DNA of 7,641 nt. It comes from Sulfitobacter sp. GTDB lineage: Bacteria; Pseudomonadota; Alphaproteobacteria; Rhodobacterales; Rhodobacteraceae. Below are positions 1 through 6,972 of the stretch, in pieces; position 1 is the first letter of the stretch, and each line of letters opens with the position of its first letter. The notes below the pieces were generated by a model. The model was not told the origin of the DNA and made no database searches. It worked only from the letters and a program-made list of their open reading frames with translations. The DNA is taken from assembly GCA_024636405.1 (NCBI GenBank), contig JAGXHC010000163.1, forward strand, positions 1 to 7,641, given 5' to 3'. The position numbers were made by a program, and so were the translations under genes.

Positions 1-3000
1 AAGCTTCAGCGTGAAGCGATTCCGGCGGCGATCAACGGATATTTGCGTGCGTCCACGGTGGCCGTGCAGGTCGATGCGCTTGACGCGTTGGCGCAAGCGC
101 TTGAGCTGAACGAGAGGGGCCGCGATTCAATTCCTGCCCTGCGGTTGGCGCTGTCGCTGATGCCGCGCGACGATCTGGAGACGGCGATGGATGCCGCCAT
201 CGCAAAGTACGGGTTCCGCATTGTCGAACATCGGGTCGACAATGATCAGGCAACCCCGCGCATCTGTGCGGAATTCTCTGAAAATCTGGTAAAGGCGGGG
301 GTCGACTATGAACCCTTCGTGCGGATTGAAGGCCATGGGCTGGTTGTGCAGGCGGATGAAAGCCAATTGTGCATCGACGGCGTCGAGCATGGTCAACGCT
401 ACGATGTGACGTTCCGTACCGGATTGCCCGCTGTCAGCGGCGAAAAGCTGCATAAGGACGTAAGATTGCAGCTTTACGTGCCGGACCGCGCGCCGCTTGT
501 GCGATTTGGTGGGCGCGCATACGTCCTGCCGCGCAGTGCCGAGGCCGCAATTCCGGTGGAAACCGTGAACGTAGACCGCATCGACCTCAAGCTGCGCCGT
601 GTCAGCGACCGCAATCTGGTGCGCGCAATACGCGAAAGCTACTTTGGCCGACCACTGGCCAAGTATGAGGATGAAGTGTTCGAAACTGAACTGGCCGAGG
701 AAATCTGGACCGGCACGGGAGAGGTTCAGAACACCTTGAACACGGACATGACCACACGTCTGCCGCTGGGGGATGTGCTGTCCCAGCAGCCTGCGGGGAT
801 CTATGCACTGAATGCCTCTGTGCCGGGGCGCGACCCCTATGAATTTCCCGCGGCGACCCAGTGGTTTGTGCTGTCCGATCTGGGTCTCACAACATGGAGC
901 GGTGTCGACGGGCTGCATGTTGCCGTGCGCGGCCTGTCAGACGCCGACGCGCGCGCAGGTGTAACGCTGACCCTGATATCGCGCGCAAATGCGGTGCTGG
1001 GGCAGTCAACAACAGACGCGGACGGTTTTGCCCAGTTTGCACCCGGCCTGACCCGTGGTGACGGCGCGGCGGCGCCCGCCCTGATCATGGCCGAACAGGA
1101 GGCTGCGGACGTGGCCTTCCTGCCACTTACCGACCCTGCTTTTGACCTGTCGGATCGCGGCGTAGAGGGGCGGCCGCCCAGTCCCCCGATTGACACGTTC
1201 CTGACCACCGATCGCGGTGCCTACCGCGCCGGTGACACCATTTTCGTGACCGCCCTGACCCGAGACGGCATGGCGAAGGCGCTGGAAGATTTGCCGGTGA
1301 CTGCGATTCTGACCCGGCCCGATGGCGTTGAATACAGCCGCCACCAAAGCCAGGGTGCACAGGCGGGGGGGCATGTCTTTGCCTTGCCACTGGGCGGCGA
1401 CGTGCCGCGTGGCGCGTGGCGGTTGGATATCCTGTCTGATGTCGATGCGCCTGCGTTGGCCAGCCAGACCGTTCTGGTCGAAGATTTCCTGCCAGAACGC
1501 ATTGATTTCAACATTTCTTTGCCCGACGCGCCCATGCGCCTGACGGACACGCCGCCGGTCACGGTGGACGTGCGTTATCTTTTTGGCGCACCGGGGGCCG
1601 ATCTGAAAGTTGAAGGCGATCTGCGTCTGCGCACCACCCGTGCACTGGATGGCTGGGACGGCTATCTTTTCGGGCGCCACGATACCACATTCAACACATT
1701 GACGCGCTACATCGGCGACGCCGTCACGGACGACGCGGGAAATGCGACCCTGCCACTGCAATTGCCGGTACTGGACAAAGACCCCGGCCAACCGCTTACC
1801 GCTGAAATTATCCTGCGCGTCTCGGAAGGTTCGGGCCGCCCGGTTGAGCGGCGCGTAACCAAGCCGGTCCAGACGGACGCGGCTCTGATCGGTATCAAGC
1901 CGGGGTTTGAGGATGTTCTGGCTGAAGGGGCCGAGGCGACATTCAATCTTGTCGCTGTAGCGCCAAGCGGTGCGGCGACACCGATGCAGGTCCGCTGGAC
2001 TGTGAACCGGGTTGAGCGGCGTTATCAGTGGTATCAGCTTTATGGCAACTGGGAATGGGAGCCGACGACGCGTCGCATCCGCGAAGGCACGGGCGAATTG
2101 ACCCTGGAAAGCACGCCGGTTCCGCTGCGGGTGCCCACGGCGTGGGGTGAATATGAACTGATCGTCGAGCGCATTGCAGAGCCTTATGCCGCATCTTCCG
2201 TCAGTTTTTCATCCGGGTGGTATGGCGGAGACGGATCAACAGACACGCCTGACCGGCTTGAGATGTCATTGAACGGCAGCGCGTTTGATCAAGGTGATAC
2301 CGTACAACTGCGCCTGATGCCAAAGGCGGACGGGGTCGCGTTGATCTCCGTTCTGTCAAACCGGGTGATAGAGCGGCGCGTGGTGCAGGTGACCGCAGGG
2401 GAAAATATCGTTCCGCTGGAAATTACCGAAGATTGGGGCAGCGGTGCATATGTCACTGCCTCCGTCCTGCGCCCGATGAATGTGGTCGAAGGGATGAACC
2501 CGCAACGCAGCATGGGGTTGGCCCACGCGGCGGTGCGCCCCGGCGACGCAAAGCTGAATGTCAGTTTTGACGTGCCGCCGGAAGTGGACGGACAGGCGGG
2601 CATCATCCGTACAACGGTCAAAGTGGACGGCGTGAAGCCGGGTGAAACGGCCTTTGTCACACTGGCGGCCGTGGACGTCGGTATCCTTAATCTCACGGCA
2701 TTTCAGGCACCGGACGCGACGGGCCACTACTTTGGGCAACGCAGGCTGGGCGTAGAGATCCGTGATATTTATGGCCGTCTGATCGACGGTATGAATGGCG
2801 CGATGGGCGCCGTGCGCTCCGGTGGCGATGCCGCCGCCAATGCGCAATTGCAATCGCCCCCCCCAACAGAAGAGATGATGGCGTTCTTTGCTGGCCCCGT
2901 CACGGTCGGCGCGGATGGCCGTGCGGAGGTGGAAATTATCCGCCCCGCCTTTAACGGGACAATCAGGCTGATAGCAGTGGCGTGGTCGCCATCCGCCGTG

Positions 3001-4836
3001 GGCGATGGCGCAACCGACATTCTGGCGCGCGATCCGGTGGTTGTCACCGCTTCGCTGCCGCGTTTCCTTGCGCCGGGGGACCGCAGCCGCCTGTTGCTGG
3101 AACTGGTGCATGCCGATGGCCCGGCGGGCGACATGGCGCTGCGGATCGACGCGGATGCGGGTGTTGCGCTGCGTGATGCGCCGACCAGCGTGACCTTGAC
3201 ACAGATCGGCACCGCAAAACTGGAATTGCCGATCACCGCGCGTGAAATTGGTGATAACCTGATCACAGTGGTTCTGACCACGCCCGATGGCAAGGAATTG
3301 CGCAAGGTGCTGACGATGCCGGTGCGGGACAACGACCCCGAAGTGGCCATCACCCGGCAATTCGCACTGGGCGCGGATGAAAGTTTCACTTTTGATGGCA
3401 ACGTCTTTGCCGGGCTGCGTCCCGGCACTGCGACGGCCACGCTGTCGGCGGGTCCGCTGGCGCGGTTTGACGTACCGGGACTGTTGCGGCAACTGGATCG
3501 TTATCCCTATGGCTGTACTGAACAGGTGACATCGGCAGCGATGCCGCTGCTCTATCTAAGCTCCATCGCGCAGGCCGCCGGGCTGGGCGAACCTGAACGC
3601 ATCGACGACAAGATCGGCAAGGCCATCGCACAGGTGCTGACGCGGCAAACCAGCAATGGTGCGTTCGGCATGTGGACGGCGCAGTCCGGCGAGTTCTGGC
3701 TGGATGCCTACGCCACCGATTTTCTGAGCCGGGCGCGCAAGGAGGGCAAAGCCGTGCCTGATCTGGCGTTCTCCATCGCGATGGACAACCTGCGCAACCG
3801 GATCAGCTATGCCCCTGATTTTGACACCGGCGGCGAAGATGTGGCCTATGCCTTGCTTGTGCTGGCGCGCGAAGGCGCGGCAAGCATGGGCGACCTGCGT
3901 TACTATGCGGATACCAAAGGCGACAGTTTTGGCACGCCGATGGCCGCCGCGCAGTTGGGTGCGGCACTTGCGGCCTACGGCGATCAGTTGCGCGCGGATG
4001 AGATGTTTCGCCGGGCCGGTCAGATGTTGCTGCGGGACCGTGACGAACAGAACGGCTGGCGCGATGATTTCGGCACAAATCTGCGCGATACGGCTGCGGT
4101 GCTAAAACTTTCGGCAGAGGCGGGCAGCACGGCGGTAGACGCCGCGACACTGGTCAGTTGGGTTGGCAATCGCGGCACGGTTCTGTCCACGCAAGAGGCT
4201 GCACAGGTGGTAATGGCCGCCCATGCGCTGGCAGTGCCTGATGCGGTGCCGGGGCTGATTGTGGACGGGGAAACGGCCAACGGTCCTGTAATCCGGCGGC
4301 TCAGTGATGCTGATCCGATACCGTCCGTCATCCAGAACGTGAGCGCGGCGGCAATGGACGTGACCATGACCACCTATGGCATCCCAGAGACACCACCGGC
4401 AGAGGGCGGATATGGCTACGCGATTGAGCGCAGTTATTACACACTGGATGGGCAGCCGGTGTCAGAGCGATTTGCATCTGGCGACCGGATGGCCGTTGTC
4501 ATCAAGGTGACCCCGTTCGAAGAAGTCGGCGCGCGTCTGATCGTCGACGATCCCCTGCCGGCGGGATTTGAGATCGACAACCCCAACCTCATCGCGGGCG
4601 GTGAGATCGGTGCGCTGGATTGGTTGGAAACGGCAGAGGCCGAGCATGCTGAATTCCGCAGCGACCGGTTTGTTGCGGCCGTCAACCACCGATCGTCCGA
4701 GCCGTTCCAACTGGCCTATATTGTGCGGGCAGTAACGCCGGGGGATTACCACCATCCGGCGGCTACAGTGACAGACATGTACCGTCCGGAATACCGCGCA
4801 AACACGGCAACGGGGGCGGTGACAGTAACGCCATGA
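1..4836 (+). CDS. yfhM: Bacterial alpha-2-macroglobulin, YfhM/ECAM type, 5'-truncated by the window edge
   Basis: This is a broad-range protease trap expected in the periplasm. A protease cuts an exposed bait segment, the protein changes shape and an internal thioester captures the attacker. Codons counted from base 1 show, in order: an N-terminal region of unclear domain content; an MG3-like domain (about 295-345); an MG2-type domain beginning TDRGAYRAGDTIFV (about 400-500); a Trp/Tyr-rich MG domain (about 665-735); the A2M_N_2-type region (about 750-855); the A2M core around FFAGPVTVGADGRAEVEI (from codon 962); a thioester helical domain with YPYGCTEQ (Cys 1172); and a C-terminal MG10-like domain (about 1476-1605) ending near DMYRPEYRANT. 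The frame stays open to base 1. The TTG at 43 would give 1597 aa but lies mid-sequence, so I reject it as a start. Full-length relatives are roughly 1600-1850 aa with an N-terminal export signal, which is missing here. The stop overlaps the pbpC start by 4 bases, the usual partner of this family. Domain names come from family knowledge; boundaries are approximate. Confidence 0.95.
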   Translation, partial: KLQREAIPAAINGYLRASTVAVQVDALDALAQALELNERGRDSIPALRLALSLMPRDDLETAMDAAIAKYGFRIVEHRVDNDQATPRICAEFSENLVKAGVDYEPFVRIEGHGLVVQADESQLCIDGVEHGQRYDVTFRTGLPAVSGEKLHKDVRLQLYVPDRAPLVRFGGRAYVLPRSAEAAIPVETVNVDRIDLKLRRVSDRNLVRAIRESYFGRPLAKYEDEVFETELAEEIWTGTGEVQNTLNTDMTTRLPLGDVLSQQPAGIYALNASVPGRDPYEFPAATQWFVLSDLGLTTWSGVDGLHVAVRGLSDADARAGVTLTLISRANAVLGQSTTDADGFAQFAPGLTRGDGAAAPALIMAEQEAADVAFLPLTDPAFDLSDRGVEGRPPSPPIDTFLTTDRGAYRAGDTIFVTALTRDGMAKALEDLPVTAILTRPDGVEYSRHQSQGAQAGGHVFALPLGGDVPRGAWRLDILSDVDAPALASQTVLVEDFLPERIDFNISLPDAPMRLTDTPPVTVDVRYLFGAPGADLKVEGDLRLRTTRALDGWDGYLFGRHDTTFNTLTRYIGDAVTDDAGNATLPLQLPVLDKDPGQPLTAEIILRVSEGSGRPVERRVTKPVQTDAALIGIKPGFEDVLAEGAEATFNLVAVAPSGAATPMQVRWTVNRVERRYQWYQLYGNWEWEPTTRRIREGTGELTLESTPVPLRVPTAWGEYELIVERIAEPYAASSVSFSSGWYGGDGSTDTPDRLEMSLNGSAFDQGDTVQLRLMPKADGVALISVLSNRVIERRVVQVTAGENIVPLEITEDWGSGAYVTASVLRPMNVVEGMNPQRSMGLAHAAVRPGDAKLNVSFDVPPEVDGQAGIIRTTVKVDGVKPGETAFVTLAAVDVGILNLTAFQAPDATGHYFGQRRLGVEIRDIYGRLIDGMNGAMGAVRSGGDAAANAQLQSPPPTEEMMAFFAGPVTVGADGRAEVEIIRPAFNGTIRLIAVAWSPSAVGDGATDILARDPVVVTASLPRFLAPGDRSRLLLELVHADGPAGDMALRIDADAGVALRDAPTSVTLTQIGTAKLELPITAREIGDNLITVVLTTPDGKELRKVLTMPVRDNDPEVAITRQFALGADESFTFDGNVFAGLRPGTATATLSAGPLARFDVPGLLRQLDRYPYGCTEQVTSAAMPLLYLSSIAQAAGLGEPERIDDKIGKAIAQVLTRQTSNGAFGMWTAQSGEFWLDAYATDFLSRARKEGKAVPDLAFSIAMDNLRNRISYAPDFDTGGEDVAYALLVLAREGAASMGDLRYYADTKGDSFGTPMAAAQLGAALAAYGDQLRADEMFRRAGQMLLRDRDEQNGWRDDFGTNLRDTAAVLKLSAEAGSTAVDAATLVSWVGNRGTVLSTQEAAQVVMAAHALAVPDAVPGLIVDGETANGPVIRRLSDADPIPSVIQNVSAAAMDVTMTTYGIPETPPAEGGYGYAIERSYYTLDGQPVSERFASGDRMAVVIKVTPFEEVGARLIVDDPLPAGFEIDNPNLIAGGEIGALDWLETAEAEHAEFRSDRFVAAVNHRSSEPFQLAYIVRAVTPGDYHHPAATVTDMYRPEYRANTATGAVTVTP
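2782..2877 (+). other. Candidate bait (protease-sensitive) segment of the alpha-2-macroglobulin
   Basis: Codons 928-959 of the visible frame form a Gly/Ala/Ser/Pro/Gln-rich stretch with little hydrophobic patterning. It contains GAVRSGGDAAANAQLQSPPP and ends at an acidic TEE. It sits between the A2M_N_2-type region and the A2M core domain, the place where the bait region lies in the animal proteins. One arginine (codon 939) and several small or amide residues would be accessible to proteases if the segment is exposed. The placement is inferred from domain order, not from an alignment; it could instead be a plain interdomain linker. Confidence 0.4.
3514..3525 (+). other. Internal thioester motif CTEQ of the alpha-2-macroglobulin
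   Basis: Codons 1172-1175 read Cys-Thr-Glu-Gln within the context YPYGCTEQVTS. In thioester-containing macroglobulins the Cys and Gln side chains of a CxEQ motif condense into the reactive bond that covalently attaches to the attacking protease. Both reacting residues are present, so this copy is predicted to be a thioester-competent (type 1) member, unlike the thioester-lacking YfaS-like bacterial type. The second position is Thr, whereas I recall Leu in E. coli YfhM and Gly in animal proteins. Confidence 0.9.
4818..4836 (+). promoter_or_regulatory. Stop/start overlap (ATGA) and weak ribosome-binding site of pbpC
   Basis: The macroglobulin gene ends with TGA at 4834-4836 and pbpC begins with ATG at 4833-4835, so the two share four bases in ATGA. 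A modest Shine-Dalgarno-like GGTGA lies at 4818-4822, ten bases before the ATG, inside the macroglobulin coding sequence. No promoter-like sequence is obvious here. The layout favours translational coupling, with ribosomes finishing the first gene restarting on pbpC, and therefore a shared transcript. The overlap is seen directly; coupling is inferred. Confidence 0.8.
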
Positions 4837-6863
4837 TCGCGCGGCACGGCCTTTTCGCACTGGTGATTGCGCTGGGTCTTGGCGCGGGACTGCGCGATGG
4901 GTTTGATCGCTGGGTCGATGACACGGTACTGCCGCCCGTTCTGGTCGAAACATCGGTAGAGGTCCACGACCGGAACGGCGTTCTGCTGCGCGTCTTTCCG
5001 GTGGAGGATGGCCGGGTACGCCTGCGGTTGACGGCAGCGCAGGTCGATGTGGGTTTTCTTGGGATGTTGATCGCCTACGAAGACAAAAGGTTTTATCGGC
5101 ATCGCGGCGTCGATCCACTGGCAGTGCTGCGCGCCGTCATGCAGACCGCTTGGCGTGGCGAAGTTGTATCCGGTGGGTCCACGCTGACCATGCAGGTGGC
5201 GCGTTTGCTGGAAAATTCAGGCACCGGGCGCTGGCGGGGAAAGCTGCGCCAGATGCGTGTTGCGTTGGCGCTGGAACGGCGGCTGGACAAGGGCAGGATC
5301 CTTGATTTGTATCTTGCCCACGCGCCTTATGGTGGGCCCGTCGAAGGGTTGCGGGCCGGATCACTGGCGTGGTTCGGCAAGGAGCCGGGCAGGCTTACGC
5401 AGGCCGAAGCGGCACTGCTGGTAGCCTTGCCGCAGTCGCCGGAAACCCGCCGTCCGGACCGCCACCCGCAAGCCGCGCTGGCGGCGCGCACGCGCGTGCT
5501 GGCCCGCGTCAATGCACCCGTGCAGGCGCGCCTGTCAGCCGTGCCGCGCAGAATGATACCGTTTGCGCGGCTGGCGCCGCATCTGGCTGATCAAATGCGG
5601 CGACAAGACCCGCTGGCCGATCGCCACGATCTGACTTTGGATGCAGCACTGCAGTCCCAGATCGAAGCACTGGTTCTGCGCGCTGTCCGCGGTCAGCCGG
5701 CGGGTGTCTCTGCTGCCATAGTTGTGGCGGATCACCGCAACGGAGAGGTGCTTGCCTCGGCGGGATCGCCGGAATATTCGGCGGATGGCGGAACGCTGGG
5801 CTTTGTGGACATGACGCGCGCCCTGCGATCGCCGGGATCAACGCTGAAACCCTTTATTTACGGCCTCGCTTTTGATCAGGGGTTGGTGCATCCCGATACC
5901 TTGATCAACGACGCCCCGGTCGCCTTCGGCAGGTACGCACCGCAGAATTTCGACGGGCAGTTTCGCGGCGAGTTGACGGTGCGTGAGGCGCTGCAACTGT
6001 CGCTCAACATCCCGCCGGTTCTGCTGACGCAGGAGTTGGGCCCCGCCCGGTTGATGGCGGCCCTGCGTCGTGGCGGTGCGTCACCGCAAGTGCCGGGGGG
6101 CAAGCCGGGACTGGCAGTGGCGTTGGGTGGTGTCGGGCTGACGTTGAATGACATGGTGCAACTTTATGCAGGGCTGGCACACGGCGGCATGGCGCAGCAC
6201 CTGCGGTGGCAGAAGGCGACGGGTGCCGAAACCAGCGGCGCGCGGTTGATGTCGCGGTCGGCGGCCTGGCAAGTGGGACATATCCTGTCCGGGCTTGCCC
6301 CGCCGCTTGGCACGGCGGCGCGCGACGGACAGATCGCCTACAAGACCGGCACCTCGTATGGCCACCGGGATGCCTGGGCCATCGGGTTTGACGGGCATCA
6401 CGTCATCGGAGTTTGGCTGGGGCGTCCCGATGGCACGCCGGTGCCCGGTGTATTTGGCGGCGATCTGGCGGCGCCCATCCTGTTCGAGGCGTTCGGGCGG
6501 GTGAAACCTACGCGTGCGCCCTTTGCGATGCCGCCGCCCGAGACGCTGATCCTCAGCACTGCATCTCTGCCCGCGCCGCTGCAACGCTTTCGCAGCCGCG
6601 ATGCTGTTTTTGTTCAGGCGCGCAATGTGCCAACGGTCAGCTTTCCGCCCGATGGTGCGGTGCTGCGCCAAAGCGGTGAGGGCATTCCGCTCAAGCTGCA
6701 CGACGGGCAGTTGCCGCTGACGGTTCTGGTCGACGGGCGGCCGGTGTTGACCGGTTTGCGTCAGCGCGATGTCGTCTTGCCCATGTCCGGGCCGGGATTT
6801 TCGCGGATTTCGGTGGTGGATGCAAAGGGACGGTCGGCTCAGGTTCAGATCAGATTGGAATAA
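4833..6863 (+). CDS. pbpC: Penicillin-binding protein 1C (bifunctional glycosyltransferase/transpeptidase)
   Basis: This is a class A PBP acting at the outer face of the inner membrane, with domains for polymerising lipid II glycan strands and cross-linking peptides. A signal anchor spans about residues 5-21. The GT51 domain shows EDKRFYRHRG (catalytic Glu83), GGSTLTMQ (114-121) and a third motif, GKLRQ (136-140), followed by LERRLDKGRILDLYL. The transpeptidase domain shows STLK (nucleophile Ser336), SLN (390-392) and KTGTS (504-508). A C-terminal BiPBP_C-like beta domain covers about 585-676. The PBP1C subgroup is supported by HRGVDPL, RSPGSTLKPFIYGLAFDQGL and YGHRDAWAIGFDGHHVIGVW, close to E. 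coli PbpC as I remember it. At 676 aa it is about 95 aa shorter than the E. coli protein (about 770), mostly from the linker between the transpeptidase and the C-terminal domain. Gln140 replaces the Glu of the RKxxE motif of other class A PBPs. The start is set by the ATGA overlap and the membrane anchor directly after it. Confidence 0.97.
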   Translation: MIARHGLFALVIALGLGAGLRDGFDRWVDDTVLPPVLVETSVEVHDRNGVLLRVFPVEDGRVRLRLTAAQVDVGFLGMLIAYEDKRFYRHRGVDPLAVLRAVMQTAWRGEVVSGGSTLTMQVARLLENSGTGRWRGKLRQMRVALALERRLDKGRILDLYLAHAPYGGPVEGLRAGSLAWFGKEPGRLTQAEAALLVALPQSPETRRPDRHPQAALAARTRVLARVNAPVQARLSAVPRRMIPFARLAPHLADQMRRQDPLADRHDLTLDAALQSQIEALVLRAVRGQPAGVSAAIVVADHRNGEVLASAGSPEYSADGGTLGFVDMTRALRSPGSTLKPFIYGLAFDQGLVHPDTLINDAPVAFGRYAPQNFDGQFRGELTVREALQLSLNIPPVLLTQELGPARLMAALRRGGASPQVPGGKPGLAVALGGVGLTLNDMVQLYAGLAHGGMAQHLRWQKATGAETSGARLMSRSAAWQVGHILSGLAPPLGTAARDGQIAYKTGTSYGHRDAWAIGFDGHHVIGVWLGRPDGTPVPGVFGGDLAAPILFEAFGRVKPTRAPFAMPPPETLILSTASLPAPLQRFRSRDAVFVQARNVPTVSFPPDGAVLRQSGEGIPLKLHDGQLPLTVLVDGRPVLTGLRQRDVVLPMSGPGFSRISVVDAKGRSAQVQIRLE

Positions 6864-6867
6864 TCTG
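6851..6867. repeat. Inverted repeat across the pbpC stop codon
   Basis: CAGATT at 6851-6856 and AATCTG at 6862-6867 are perfect 6-base inverted arms around a 5-base loop (GGAAT); the TAA stop of pbpC (6861-6863) starts at the last loop base. The stem is partly AT and no T-run follows on either strand, so it is a weak terminator on its own. Its right arm shares three bases with the next inverted repeat, so the two stems cannot form together. Confidence 0.45.
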
Positions 6868-6882
6868 GCGGCTCCGCGCCAG
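6865..6882. terminator. GC-rich hairpin just after pbpC, possible transcript end
   Basis: CTGGCG at 6865-6870 and CGCCAG at 6877-6882 are perfect arms with a 6-base loop (GCTCCG), starting two bases after the pbpC stop. No U-tract follows on the plus strand (GTGTGCGAAA). On the minus strand the stem is followed by ATTATTCC, slightly AT-rich. It could protect a 3' end or act as a weak terminator for either convergent gene; it is not a canonical intrinsic terminator. Confidence 0.35.
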
Positions 6883-6891
6883 TGTGCGAAA

Positions 6892-6910
6892 GTCGGTGCT
6901 GATCACCGAC
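6892..6910 (-). terminator. Perfect 7-bp hairpin in the convergent gap, possible terminator
   Basis: GTCGGTG at 6892-6898 and CACCGAC at 6904-6910 pair perfectly around a 5-base loop (CTGAT). Read on the minus strand, the stem is followed by TTTCGC, a short T-run, and it lies about 62 bases past the stop of the minus-strand gene, so that strand is the better fit. On the plus strand it is followed by GGTCGAGG with no T-run. It is the strongest stem in the 109-base gap at 6864-6972. The rest of the gap (6911-6972) shows no gene, promoter or other structure that I can support. Confidence 0.4.
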
Positions 6911-6972
6911 GGTCGAGGGCATGATGCAGCACACGCGCGTCACCGCTTGCGTTCGTGCCGATGTGTAACTTC

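Noticed and set aside
1..6. HindIII site (AAGCTT) at the very first base, suggesting a cloned restriction fragment
   Set aside because: Another AAGCTT occurs at 7476-7481 inside the window, so this is not a complete HindIII fragment; probably coincidence or an arbitrary cut.
43..45. TTG as the start codon of the macroglobulin
   Set aside because: The frame is open back to base 1, there is no export signal after the TTG, and the family needs an N-terminal signal, so the true start is outside the window.
127..918. A 263-codon minus-strand open frame opposite the start of the macroglobulin gene
   Set aside because: Same shadow composition, no recognisable domain, and it lies wholly inside a well-supported gene.
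2356..3492. A 378-codon open frame on the minus strand, antisense to the macroglobulin gene
   Set aside because: Its translation is rich in Arg, His, Gln and Cys with no hydrophobic core pattern or motif, as expected for a shadow of a GC-rich gene. The plus-strand frame has clear conserved domains over the same bases.
6864..6972. Possible small RNA gene or attachment site in the intergenic gap
   Set aside because: Only 109 bases, with no promoter-like boxes, no tRNA-like fold and no direct repeats; the hairpins fit a convergent transcript-end region better.
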